From NCBI GenBank assembly GCA_963678585.2, contig CAXXGA010000001.1, positions 310,001-374,000 on the forward strand: a stretch of DNA of 64,000 nucleotides, in the 5' to 3' direction. The translations under genes and the position numbers were made by a program. The notes beneath the pieces are model-generated. The model searched no databases. It was not told the origin of the DNA and worked only from the letters and a program-made list of their open reading frames with translations. This DNA comes from Breoghania sp963678585 (GTDB lineage Bacteria > Pseudomonadota > Alphaproteobacteria > Rhizobiales > Stappiaceae). Of this stretch, positions 52,963 to 61,097 are shown in pieces (the first letter of the stretch is position 1; each line of letters begins with the position of its first letter).

Positions 52963-53820
52963 TCAGGCGGTTGCCAGCGCCGGCGCGCCGGAGCCGTTGA
53001 TCACGACGGGCCGCTCGCGAACGGGCTCCGGCACCGGCGCGCTGACGGGCGCATCGGGCAGGACCAGTTCCTCTGAGGCTTCGCCGTAAAGTTCTTTCAG
53101 GAATTCGGTGGTCAGCGCCGAGGACGGGCCGTCATAGACGACCGTGCCATCCTTCATGGCGATGGTGCGCGGGCAGTAGCGGCGCGCGTATTCGACCTGA
53201 TGAAGCGACACGACAACCGTCATGCCGTCTTCCTTGTTGATGCCGCCGAGGATCTCCATCACGCGGCGGGCGGACGCGGGATCGAGCGAGGCGATGGGCT
53301 CGTCGGCCAGCATCAGATTTGCGCCCTGTACCAGAGCGCGCGCGATGGCCGCACGCTGCTTCTGGCCGCCCGAAAGCGTCGAGGCGCGCTGACGGGCATG
53401 ATCGGAAATCCCGACCCGGTGAAGCGCCTGCACCGCGATCCGCTTCTCTTCGGCCGAGAAGAAGCCCATGGTGCCGCGGAAGCGGCCGATCTGGCCGAGA
53501 AAGCCGATCAGCACATTGGTGAGAACGGACAGCCGTCCCACCAGATTGAACTGCTGGAACACCACGCCGATGGAGCGGCGCAGGTTGCGCGCATCGCTGG
53601 CGAGACGCCCGTTGGACTGGATTTCGCGGTCATGGATGATGATCCGCCCCTCGTCGCCGCGCTCCAGCCCCGCAATGTGGCGGATGAGCGTGGACTTGCC
53701 GGAGCCGGACGCCCCGATCAGCGCGACCATCTCTCCCGCCGGTATTTCGACACTGACACCGCGAAGGGCGCGGGTGCGGCCGAAGGACTTCTTCAGGCCA
53801 TCAATCTTTACGGCAACCAT
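52963..53820 (-). CDS. phnC: Phosphonate ABC transporter ATP-binding protein PhnC
   Basis: A protein of 285 aa. Walker A LIGASGSGKSTLIRHI, signature LSGGQKQRAAIARAL, Walker B LMLADEPIASLDP. GRLSVLTNVLIGFLG is typical of PhnC. It energises phosphonate uptake with PhnD and PhnE. It is first in the transcript and lies 65 bases downstream of a candidate Pho box, so phosphate starvation control is likely. A C-terminal Pro/Val-rich tail is longer than in E. coli. Confidence 0.93.
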   Translation of the reverse strand: MVAVKIDGLKKSFGRTRALRGVSVEIPAGEMVALIGASGSGKSTLIRHIAGLERGDEGRIIIHDREIQSNGRLASDARNLRRSIGVVFQQFNLVGRLSVLTNVLIGFLGQIGRFRGTMGFFSAEEKRIAVQALHRVGISDHARQRASTLSGGQKQRAAIARALVQGANLMLADEPIASLDPASARRVMEILGGINKEDGMTVVVSLHQVEYARRYCPRTIAMKDGTVVYDGPSSALTTEFLKELYGEASEELVLPDAPVSAPVPEPVRERPVVINGSGAPALATA

Positions 53821-53884
53821 GTGAGCATCCCGTGTTTTGCCCAGTGTGATTACCGCGTCTCTGTTGCACCCATGTCTCGCTTTG

Positions 53885-53902
53885 GTGACATTTGAGTGAC
53901 GG
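53885..53902 (-). promoter_or_regulatory. Candidate Pho box upstream of phnC
   Basis: On the minus strand the site reads CCGTCAC-TCAA-ATGTCAC, two 7-base direct repeats with an 11-base period, close to the PhoB consensus (CTGTCAT repeats with a 4-base spacer). It lies 65 bases upstream of the phnC start, a normal distance for PhoB activation. No other signal is clear in the 194-base gap. Confidence 0.65.
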
Positions 53903-54014
53903 TCGATTTTTTCTGCGCCGTCTAAATTTATGTATGTATTTCAATATTTTAATTCATGAACTTACGCCGCCCTGCGGGGTGCGCGAAAGTGCATTCCCGC
54001 AAGGATGCTCAAGT

Positions 54015-54641
54015 TCATGACACCTGAGCCGCCTCATGACGTTCCAGGAAGCCTTCTATCGGCAGATTTCGGAAGTCGTCGAGCGCGGTACGCAGTGCCT
54101 CATGCGACCAGTCCCACCAGGCGAGCGCCTCCAGCCGGTCCGCGATTGCCTCGCTGAAACGACGCCGGATGACCTTCGCCGTGACACCGCCGACGACCGT
54201 GTAGGGCGCAACATCGCGGGTGACCACCGCACCCGCCGCCACCACAGCGCCATTGCCGATGGTGATGCCGGGAAGCACAGTCGCCTTGTGCCCGATCCAT
54301 GTGTCATGCCCGACGCTGACGCGCGCGGCCCGGCGCGCGGCGAAGAAGTCGGCCTCGTGCTCTTCACCCTCGAAATAGTCGCCCGCGCGATAGGTGAAGT
54401 GATGGAGCGTCGCGCGCTCCATCGGGTGATTGGTGGCGTTGAGGCGGACGTGGCTCGCGATATTCGCGAACTTGCCGATATCGGTGGCCCAGACCTCGCA
54501 GTCCTGCATCAGGTAGGAATAGTCGCCCACCGTGCTCTCGGTGATCTGGCAGCGCGGGCTCACTTCCGTGTAGCGACCGAGCGTGGAGGACACGATCTCG
54601 GCCCCCTCATGGATGAAGGGCGTTTCCGACAGCCGGGTCAT
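54015..54641 (-). CDS. Hexapeptide-repeat acetyltransferase of the C-P lyase operon
   Basis: A protein of 208 aa with left-handed beta-helix hexapeptide repeats (ITESTVGDYSYLMQDCEVWA, then VSVGHDTWIGHKATVLPGIT, IGNGAVVAAGAVVTRDV, YTVVGG). It matches the phosphonate-associated acetyltransferase type found after phnL in rhizobial operons, sometimes likened to PhnO but structurally unrelated to it. It likely acetylates an aminoalkylphosphonate or related amine (inference). Its start overlaps phnL by four bases. Confidence 0.85.
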   Translation of the reverse strand: MTRLSETPFIHEGAEIVSSTLGRYTEVSPRCQITESTVGDYSYLMQDCEVWATDIGKFANIASHVRLNATNHPMERATLHHFTYRAGDYFEGEEHEADFFAARRAARVSVGHDTWIGHKATVLPGITIGNGAVVAAGAVVTRDVAPYTVVGGVTAKVIRRRFSEAIADRLEALAWWDWSHEALRTALDDFRNLPIEGFLERHEAAQVS

Positions 54642-55348
54642 GCCGCCTCGCTGCGGCGGGAAAAGGCGGTCACGTCGATCACCCGGTCGGCCACCATCTC
54701 GCGCACGTCGCCATCATGAAAGATGCCGAGCATGGCGACGCCCTGACGTTTCTTTTCCGCGATCAGGTCGATCACCACAGCCCGGTTGGTGGCATCGAGC
54801 GAGGCGGTCGGCTCGTCGAGAAGCAGGATCTCGTGGTCGGTGATGAAGCCGCGGGCGATGTTCACGCGCTGCTGCTCGCCGCCGGAAAAGGTGGCGGGCG
54901 GCAGGTCCCACAGGGCTTCCGGCAGATTGAGCCGCGACAGAAGTTCGGCGGCCTTTTCCCGCGCCGCCTCGTGATCGGCCCCTTGGGCGGCCAGCGGTTC
55001 TGCCACCACATCGAGCGCACTCACGCGCGGCACGACGCGCAGGAACTGGCTGACATAGCCTATGGTGCGCTTTCGAAGCGCGTGGATGGTGCGCGCATCG
55101 GCAGACGCAATATCGACGAGCTTGCCGGAGCTTGGCGCACAGATGATCTGGCCGTGTTCCACGCCGTAATTGCCGTAGATCATCTTCAGGATCGAGCTTT
55201 TGCCGATGCCGGACGGACCGCCGAGAACGACGCATTCGCCGCTCTCCAGCGAGAAAGAAACCCCGCCGACGACGGGAATGGCGATGCCGCCGCGCAGGTG
55301 CATGACGAAGTTCTTCGCCACATCGGTGAGAATGAGACGGGAGGGCAT
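54638..55348 (-). CDS. phnL: C-P lyase component PhnL (ABC-type ATPase)
   Basis: A protein of 236 aa. Walker A VLGGPSGIGKSSILKMIYG, signature FSGGEQQRVNIARGF and Walker B LLLDEPTASLD. PhnL cooperates with PhnGHI in the nucleophilic attachment of phosphonate to ATP-derived ribose; it is not a membrane transporter. It lies 2 bases after phnK and overlaps the acetyltransferase gene. Confidence 0.9.
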   Translation of the reverse strand: MPSRLILTDVAKNFVMHLRGGIAIPVVGGVSFSLESGECVVLGGPSGIGKSSILKMIYGNYGVEHGQIICAPSSGKLVDIASADARTIHALRKRTIGYVSQFLRVVPRVSALDVVAEPLAAQGADHEAAREKAAELLSRLNLPEALWDLPPATFSGGEQQRVNIARGFITDHEILLLDEPTASLDATNRAVVIDLIAEKKRQGVAMLGIFHDGDVREMVADRVIDVTAFSRRSEAA

Positions 55349-55350
55349 GG

Positions 55351-56160
55351 CTACACCTGCAGGATGGAGGAGACGAGAAGCTGGGTATAGGGCTCGCGGG
55401 GATCGTCGAGGATGCGATCGGTCAGCCCCTGTTCGATGATCTGCCCCTGTTTCATCACCATCATGCGATGGGAGAGAAGCCGGGCGACGGCGAGATCGTG
55501 GGTCACGAGAATGACCGACAGGCCCAGATCGGCGACAAGCTGGCGGATGAGATCGAGAAGCCGTGCCTGCACCGACACATCGAGCCCGCCGGTCGGCTCG
55601 TCCATGAAGACAAGACGCGGGCCGGTGACGAGGTTCCGGGCAATCTGCAACCGCTGGCGCATGCCGCCTGAAAAGGCGCGCGGATCGTCATCGATCCGGT
55701 CAGCGGCGATTTCCACCTTGTCGAGCCAGCGCAGCGCCTCGCCGCGGATATTGCCGTAGTGGCGCGCGCCGACCGCCATCAGCCGTTCGCCCACATTGGC
55801 ACCAGCGGAAACCGCCATGCGAAGCCCGTCGATGGGGTTCTGGTGGACAAAGCCCCAGTCGGTGCGCATCAGAATGCGGCGTTCCGCCTCCGACATGCGG
55901 AAGAGATCGCGCACCGTGCCGTCGCGCATGCGGTATTCGACACAGCCCGCTGTGGGCACAAGGCGTGCGGCGAGGCAGTTCAGAAGGGTCGTCTTGCCGG
56001 AGCCGGATTCCCCCACGATGGCCAGAACCTCGCCCGGCCAGACCGTCAGGTCGATATCGCGGCAGCCGACCCGGTCGCCGTAGAAGCGGCTGAGGCCAGA
56101 TGCACGCAACAGCGGCAGGTCTTCGATGGCGACCGGCGGCATCTCAACATGATCGCTCAT
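55351..56160 (-). CDS. phnK: C-P lyase component PhnK (ABC-type ATPase)
   Basis: A protein of 269 aa. Walker A IVGESGSGKTTLLNCLA, signature FSGGMRQRLQIARNL and Walker B LVFMDEPTGGLDVSVQ. PhnK binds the PhnGHIJ core near PhnJ and is needed in vivo for C-P bond cleavage. ATG 56160 overlaps the phnJ stop region; GTG 56175 is an alternative, but the GGGGAGA site spaces best for 56160. Confidence 0.92.
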   Translation of the reverse strand: MSDHVEMPPVAIEDLPLLRASGLSRFYGDRVGCRDIDLTVWPGEVLAIVGESGSGKTTLLNCLAARLVPTAGCVEYRMRDGTVRDLFRMSEAERRILMRTDWGFVHQNPIDGLRMAVSAGANVGERLMAVGARHYGNIRGEALRWLDKVEIAADRIDDDPRAFSGGMRQRLQIARNLVTGPRLVFMDEPTGGLDVSVQARLLDLIRQLVADLGLSVILVTHDLAVARLLSHRMMVMKQGQIIEQGLTDRILDDPREPYTQLLVSSILQV

Positions 56161-56162
56161 TT

Positions 56163-57071
56163 TCATTCTCCCCACCCGGCAAGGGCGATATCCGCATCCT
56201 CGGGCCGGTGCCGTTCGCAGTGATCGGTGTCGGAACAGACGAACATCCGCCCGCCCTTGTCATCGAGGATCACCTCATCGAGATAGACGCCCGTGGAGCC
56301 GCAGAGCGCGCAGGGCTCGGAGAACTCCTGTGGCTTGAAGGGGTGATCCTCGAAATCGAGGCTGACCACGGAGGTGTGCGGTGGGATGGCGTAGATACGC
56401 TTTTCGCGGCCCGCGCCGAAAAGCTGGAGCGCTTTGCAATCGTCCATCTTCGGGTTGTCGAACTTGGGGATCGGCGAGGGGTCCATCACATAGCGCCCGT
56501 TGACGTTCACCGGATAGGCGTAGGTCGTGGCGATGTGGCCGTGACGAGCGATGTCCTCATAGAGCTTCACATGCATGAGACCGTATTCCGCCAGCCCGTG
56601 CATCTTGCGGGTCTCCATCTCGCGCGGTTCCAGATAGCGCAGCGGCTCCGGGATCGGCACCTGATAGACAAGGATCTGGTTCTCGGTGAGCGGGGCTTCG
56701 GGAATGCGGTGGCGGGTCTGGATGACGCTCGCCTCCTCCGTCACCGTGGTGGTGGCGACGCGGGCGGTCTTCTCAAAAAAGCCGCGAATGGCCACCGCGT
56801 TGGTGGTGTCGTCCGCGCCCTGATCGATGACTTTCAGCGTGTCCTCAGGGCCCAGCACGGCGGCTGTCACCTGCACGCCGCCCGTGCCCCAGCCATAGGG
56901 CATGGGCATTTCGCGGCCGGCAAATGGCACCTGATAGCCGGGGATGGCCACCGCCTTCAGAAGGGCGCGGCGGATCATCCGCTTCGTCTGCTCGTCGAGA
57001 TACGCGAAGTTGTAGACGGCGGGTTCCGCAACATCTGCGGTGGCCGTGTCGATTGCGGCGTTCACGGTCAT
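56163..57071 (-). CDS. phnJ: C-P lyase radical SAM subunit PhnJ
   Basis: A protein of 302 aa. The [4Fe-4S] cysteines follow the PhnJ pattern C254-x2-C257-x21-C279-x5-C285 (CALCG and CSDTDHC), distinct from classic CxxxCxxC radical SAM enzymes. It cleaves the carbon-phosphorus bond of ribose 1-phosphonate 5-phosphate, releasing the alkane. GGVQVTAAVLGPEDTLKV and RYLEPREMETRKMHGLAEYG are family blocks. It overlaps phnI by four bases. Confidence 0.94.
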   Translation of the reverse strand: MTVNAAIDTATADVAEPAVYNFAYLDEQTKRMIRRALLKAVAIPGYQVPFAGREMPMPYGWGTGGVQVTAAVLGPEDTLKVIDQGADDTTNAVAIRGFFEKTARVATTTVTEEASVIQTRHRIPEAPLTENQILVYQVPIPEPLRYLEPREMETRKMHGLAEYGLMHVKLYEDIARHGHIATTYAYPVNVNGRYVMDPSPIPKFDNPKMDDCKALQLFGAGREKRIYAIPPHTSVVSLDFEDHPFKPQEFSEPCALCGSTGVYLDEVILDDKGGRMFVCSDTDHCERHRPEDADIALAGWGE

Positions 57072-58189
57072 TCCGCGGCCTCCCTGTTCGCATCAGTCCC
57101 GGACGCCTCTGCCGACATGCGCGCCTCGTATTCGCCGCGCATGCGGCGCACGAGGTCGAGCTCGGCCTGGAAGTCGACATAGTGGGGCAGTTTCAGGTGT
57201 TCCACGAAGCCCGTGGACTGCACGTTGTCGGAGTGAGAGAGGACGAATTCCTCATCCTGTGCGGGTGCAACCACGTCCTCGCCGAAGTCGCGGGCGCGCA
57301 GCGCGCGGTCCACCAGCGACATCGCCATGGCCTTGCGTTCCGCCTGCCCGAAGACAAGCCCGTAGCCGCGGGTGAACTGCGGCGGGGCCTTGGCGGAGCC
57401 CTTGAACTGGGTGATCATCTGGCATTCCGTCACCTGCACCTCGCCGATGGAGACGGAGAAACCCAGTTCCGGGATTTCCATCTCCACTTCCACCGTGCCG
57501 ATGCGGATTTCGCCCACGAAGGGGTGCGTGCGGGAATAGCCGCGCTGGGTGGAATAGCCGAGGCCCAGCAGGAAGCCTTCATCGCCACGCGCCAGCGCCT
57601 GAAGGCGCAGGTCGCGCTCTGCCGGGAAGGACAGCGGCTCACGGGTGAGATCGCCGACGGGTGTCCCGTCTTCCGCCTCGCCGTCGCCCTCGATCAGGTC
57701 TTCATGAGCCAAGAGATCCGTGACGCGCGGCATGGGCTTGTCTTCGTCCGTCACCTCCGCGCGTTCGCCTTCCTCGCACTCCGCGCCTTCCAGCGTCGGG
57801 TCGAGCAGGCGGTGGGTGTAGTCGAAGGTGGGGCCCAGAAGCTGACCGCCAGGCAGATCCTTGAAGGTTGCGGAGATGCGCCGCTCCACGGTCATTTTCG
57901 CGGTATCGAGCGGCTCGGAAAAGCCGAAGCGCGGCGCGGTGGTGCGATAGGCGCGCACGAGGAAGATCGCCTCGATCAGATCGCCGCGCGCCTGCTTCAT
58001 GGCAAGGGCCGCAAGCTCGCGATCATAGAGCGAGCCTTCCGACATGATGCGGTCGAGCGAAAGCGCGAGCTGGCTCGCGATCTGGTCCAGCGTGATGTCG
58101 GGGAGATTGCGCGGGCCGCGACGCTTGTCGCCAAGCAACCGGTGCGCATTGCGGATGGCGCGCTCGCCACCCTTGACGGCAACATACAT
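57068..58189 (-). CDS. phnI: C-P lyase core subunit PhnI
   Basis: A protein of 373 aa beginning MYVAVKGGERAI, the conserved PhnI start. Later blocks include LALSLDRIMSEGSLYDRELAAL, VRAYRTTAPRFGFSEPL and YGLVFGQAERKAMAMSLVDR. With PhnG, H and L it replaces adenine of ATP by phosphonate. An acidic segment near the middle (DDLIEGDGEAED-like) is a linker. The phnH stop is four bases upstream of its start. Confidence 0.93.
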   Translation of the reverse strand: MYVAVKGGERAIRNAHRLLGDKRRGPRNLPDITLDQIASQLALSLDRIMSEGSLYDRELAALAMKQARGDLIEAIFLVRAYRTTAPRFGFSEPLDTAKMTVERRISATFKDLPGGQLLGPTFDYTHRLLDPTLEGAECEEGERAEVTDEDKPMPRVTDLLAHEDLIEGDGEAEDGTPVGDLTREPLSFPAERDLRLQALARGDEGFLLGLGYSTQRGYSRTHPFVGEIRIGTVEVEMEIPELGFSVSIGEVQVTECQMITQFKGSAKAPPQFTRGYGLVFGQAERKAMAMSLVDRALRARDFGEDVVAPAQDEEFVLSHSDNVQSTGFVEHLKLPHYVDFQAELDLVRRMRGEYEARMSAEASGTDANREAAE

Positions 58190-58193
58190 GGCC

Positions 58194-58826
58194 TCAGGCC
58201 TTTCCGGTCTCGATGATGGTGGAACGCGGCAGTCCGGCGATGGCGTCGGGGCCGACGAAGATCACGTCCAGCCCGCGCGGGTAATGCGCGTGGTTGGCGA
58301 TGAGCTGCTGCCACAGGCCCGGCGCGATGCCCTTGGGGGCAAACGTCACGCTGTCCCTGATGCCGGGGCCGGAAAGCGTCACCGGATTGCCGCCCTCAAG
58401 GCCGGTCACAGCGATCAGCACCGTGGCGGAACGGTCGGGATAGTCGGCGGTGCCGATGGAGAATTGCGACAGCGGCGGCAGGGCGTCGGGCGCGGAGGCT
58501 GCCACGAAATCGGCCTCCGCCGGGTTTTTCACGCAAGGCGCGCCGGTCTGGAAACGCAGCCAGTCGGCGACGCCCCTGGCCCTGGCAAGAGCCGGATCGA
58601 GAAAGACCGCCGTATCCTGATCGGCAAGCGCGCAAAGGATATCGGCCAGAAGGCCCGGCATCGGCTTGGGCGGACGGGTGCGGGCGGTGATCGCTTTTGG
58701 CTGTCCGGGACGCGAAAGCGCATCGAGAACGACGCGGAAAACACTCTGGGAATCGAAGACAGGGGTCTTGAAGCCGCCGGAAAAGGTGTCGCCGCCCGAA
58801 AACGGATTGGTGCTGGTGGCGGTCAT
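58194..58826 (-). CDS. phnH: C-P lyase core subunit PhnH
   Basis: A protein of 210 aa. Typical segments are GGFKTPVFDSQSVFRVVLDA, LSRPGQPK and TLSGPGIRDSVTFAP. It is part of the PhnGHIJ complex with no catalytic motif of its own. ATG 58826 follows GGAG; the frame to 58967 lies inside phnG. It overlaps phnG by four bases. Confidence 0.92.
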   Translation of the reverse strand: MTATSTNPFSGGDTFSGGFKTPVFDSQSVFRVVLDALSRPGQPKAITARTRPPKPMPGLLADILCALADQDTAVFLDPALARARGVADWLRFQTGAPCVKNPAEADFVAASAPDALPPLSQFSIGTADYPDRSATVLIAVTGLEGGNPVTLSGPGIRDSVTFAPKGIAPGLWQQLIANHAHYPRGLDVIFVGPDAIAGLPRSTIIETGKA

Positions 58827-59269
58827 TCGTCCTCTCCGCGAACCATGGTGAAGAAGTTGACGCGGGTGGCCGCCGTTTCTTCCGCCGTCTTGCGGGTCTC
58901 GGAGGCCAGACGCGCGCGCACGCCGCTCAGAAGCCGGGCATCGACAGCGTCTGCCTCGCGCTGCCACAGGGCATCGAAGATCGCGGCGAGCCGCGCCTTT
59001 TCCAGATCGCGGCCCATCACGCAGGAAAAGCCGACCTCGCCGGAGGAAAGACGCACGGTGGCGCGCGCCACGGTCGCCTCACCGAGATTGAACGGGGCCC
59101 CGCCGCCGCCTGCCCGTCCGCGCAGCATGATCATGCCCGCTTCCGGTCCGCGCAGAACCTCCGCCTCGGGCCTTTCCGCCCACGCATCCAGCGCGCCGCG
59201 CATTTCATCACGGCTGGCGCGGGCGATTACACCCATCACGTCCCGCCGCTCCGCCTCGCGTTCCATCAT
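58823..59269 (-). CDS. phnG: C-P lyase core subunit PhnG
   Basis: A protein of 148 aa. REAERRDVMGVIARASRDEM and FNLGEATVARATVRLSSGEV are family blocks; FSCVMGRDLEKARLAAIFDA follows. PhnG forms the core with PhnH, PhnI and PhnJ. ATG 59269 has GGAGG eight bases upstream; the longer frame to 59488 would need an unusual N-terminus. It is first in the C-P lyase transcript, about 530 bases downstream of a candidate Pho box, an unusually long leader. Confidence 0.9.
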   Translation of the reverse strand: MMEREAERRDVMGVIARASRDEMRGALDAWAERPEAEVLRGPEAGMIMLRGRAGGGGAPFNLGEATVARATVRLSSGEVGFSCVMGRDLEKARLAAIFDALWQREADAVDARLLSGVRARLASETRKTAEETAATRVNFFTMVRGEDE

Positions 59270-59450
59270 CGTGAAACCCTCCATCATTCCTGTCGCGGGG
59301 CCCGCTGCGGGAGCCTCCGCCCTGACCTGTCGCCCGGCCCATCGCTTCGGCCGATCATCCGGCCATTTGCCTGATCCGGTCTGTCCTGACCGGGCCCTGG
59401 GCCCTTTGCTGAACCGGCATCCGGAACTCCGGACCCGGTGATCGATGGCC

Positions 59451-59520
59451 GCGGCCCCAGACCCGTGGCCCCAGACCCGGGGCCCCAAACCCGACGCCCC
59501 AAACCCGACGCCCCAGACCC
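59451..59520. repeat. Five tandem 14 bp units in the phnG leader
   Basis: Five copies of a GC-rich 14-base unit (consensus GTGGCCCCAGACCC, with changes such as GACGCC and AAACCC) fill 70 bases between phnF and phnG. Fourteen is not a multiple of three, so the tract is non-coding. The surrounding 59290-59690 is also low complexity (GAGGCC/GACCC words), with no gene called. Confidence 0.75.
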
Positions 59521-59746
59521 GAGGTCTTTGACCGGCAGCCTGAAACGCGTTGCCCGTGCCCCCTAGGCCCGAGGCCGGGAACCTGCGGCCGTGGCCGAGA
59601 CCCTCGGGTCATGAGCCCGTGCCAAAGACCTGAGGCCAGAGGCAGAGCCCGCGGTCGTTGCCGCGCGAGTCCCGCCATCGTCCGGTGCGCGTCACTTTCC
59701 AGCGCCGCCGCCTTCCAGCCCTCAACAAGTCTCGTTGCGTCACTCA

Positions 59747-59768
59747 CTTGTCTATTTATCTATACAAG
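59747..59768. promoter_or_regulatory. Candidate PhnF operator
   Basis: CTTGTCTATTTATCTATACAAG is an imperfect inverted repeat with CTTGT/ACAAG arms and GTnTA-like cores, the style of HutC/PhnF-type GntR sites. It lies between phnF and the Pho box region, so a dimer could control either divergent gene. It is AT-rich, unlike the flanks. Confidence 0.5.
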
Positions 59769-59801
59769 CGTATCTTCAGACACAAGTCCTATCGAAGCTG
59801 C

Positions 59802-59819
59802 ATGACGTGGCGATGACAG
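59802..59819 (-). promoter_or_regulatory. Candidate Pho box upstream of phnG
   Basis: On the minus strand it reads CTGTCAT-CGCC-ACGTCAT: 7-base repeats at an 11-base period, the first being the exact consensus half. A further isolated half-site ATGACAG (plus strand) is at 59842-59848. The site is oriented toward phnG, but phnG itself begins 533 bases downstream. Confidence 0.65.
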
Positions 59820-59984
59820 AAACGGCGTTGCGACCGGGGGCATGACAGGACGAAGGGCAGAAGCTATGTCGGAGAATGCCGGGATGTCCGCACGGAGAAT
59901 CGGCGCTTTTTCGACAGACCGTCACACGCGACCGGGAACGGACGCCGACAGACGGGCTCGCGGCACATGTGGGAAAAAGGCGTG

Positions 59985-60842
59985 ATGCCGCTCAAGGACA
60001 AGAAAAAGAAAGCCAGGGACATGCCCGGGCCGGAAACGCAGGATCAGGAAGCGCCAATGCCGACAAGGCCGTTGCAAGAAACAAACGGGACGCCTGCGGA
60101 CCAGTCCGGCCCCGCATCGCTCTCCATGGAGCGCAGCAAGGGCGTCGCGCTCTGGCGGCAGATCGCCGAGCAACTGAAGCGCGATATCCGCTCCGGCGTC
60201 TGGGGTCAGGGATCGAAGCTTCCCACCGAATCGGAGCTGTCCCAACGCTTCGGGGTCAACCGCCACACCATCCGTCGTGCGGTTGGCGAGCTTGCCAACG
60301 AGGGGCTCGTTTCCTCGCGACAGGGCCGCGGCACCTTCGTGGAAAGCGCGCCGATCAGCTATCCCATCGGCTCGCGCACCCGGTTTTCGGAAATCATCTC
60401 CCGCCAGGCCCGCGAGCCCGGCGGGAGATTGATCGCCTCCTATCGCGAGACTGCCGCGCCCTGGCTGACGGAAAAACTGAAGCTCCCCGCAGGCGCGACC
60501 GTTCACCGGCTGGAGACACTGCATGTGGCCGACGGGCTGCCGGTCTCGGTCTCCACCGCGTGGTTTCCCGCCGCCCGCTTTCCCGATCTCGTCATGCATT
60601 ATGCGGAGACCGGATCGGTGACCAAGGCGCTCGCTGCCCATGGCGTGACGGACTATTCCCGCGCGCGAACCGACATCTCCGCCCGCATCGCGGAACCCGA
60701 CGAGGCGCGCCTGTTGCAGATCCAGCCGACCGCCCCGGTGCTGGTCACCGCCGTCGTCAACACCGACCGCGACGGCCAGCCGATTCAGGTCGCACGCACA
60801 CGGTTCGCAGCGGAGCGAATCCAGCTCACGGTGGAGAGCTGA
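59985..60842 (+). CDS. phnF: PhnF, GntR/HutC regulator of phosphonate genes
   Basis: A protein of 285 aa. Helix-turn-helix: ALWRQIAEQLKRDIRSG, LPTESELSQRFGVNRHTIRR and GLVSSRQGRGTFV. The UTRA ligand domain (about 130-285) has SYRETAAPWLTEKLKLPAGA and QVARTRFAAERIQL. It is divergent from phnGHIJKL, as PhnF usually is, and may repress it. Start choice: ATG 59985 has AAGG upstream but gives a charged N-terminal tail; ATG 60126 would give a 238 aa protein nearer to normal family length but has no site. Confidence 0.88.
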   Translation: MPLKDKKKKARDMPGPETQDQEAPMPTRPLQETNGTPADQSGPASLSMERSKGVALWRQIAEQLKRDIRSGVWGQGSKLPTESELSQRFGVNRHTIRRAVGELANEGLVSSRQGRGTFVESAPISYPIGSRTRFSEIISRQAREPGGRLIASYRETAAPWLTEKLKLPAGATVHRLETLHVADGLPVSVSTAWFPAARFPDLVMHYAETGSVTKALAAHGVTDYSRARTDISARIAEPDEARLLQIQPTAPVLVTAVVNTDRDGQPIQVARTRFAAERIQLTVES

Positions 60843-61022
60843 AGCTACGGGCCACGGTCCGCGGCGGCCCTCCCGCGCACGACCGCCACTGCGGCGAAGA
60901 AATAAAGATAAATGAATTCAGTATATTCGGATCGGGTGTCAGACCTCTTTGCAGTCAATCTGAAATTGCTTCTGCCGCGCTCCGCAATCTGAATTATTCC
61001 AATGCGAAAAAACTTTGATTTG

Positions 61023-61036
61023 TTGATCGTAGTCAA
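61023..61036. promoter_or_regulatory. FNR/FixK-like site upstream of the cytochrome c peroxidase gene
   Basis: TTGATCGTAGTCAA matches the FNR/FixK consensus TTGAT-N4-ATCAA with one mismatch (GTCAA). It lies 61 bases before the ATG, near -41.5 if transcription starts about 20 bases before the gene. The 255-base gap after phnF is AT-rich otherwise and shows no gene. Confidence 0.65.
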
Positions 61037-61097
61037 AATCCCTTATTTCTATATGTGAAAAACTCTCCTCGCGGCACTCAAACGTTGAGGGAGATCC

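Noticed and set aside
59355..59747. 130 aa minus-strand frame in the phnG leader
   Set aside because: It runs through 14-base tandem repeats, which break a coding interpretation, and it is not in the phnG frame. Recorded as a possible leader only.
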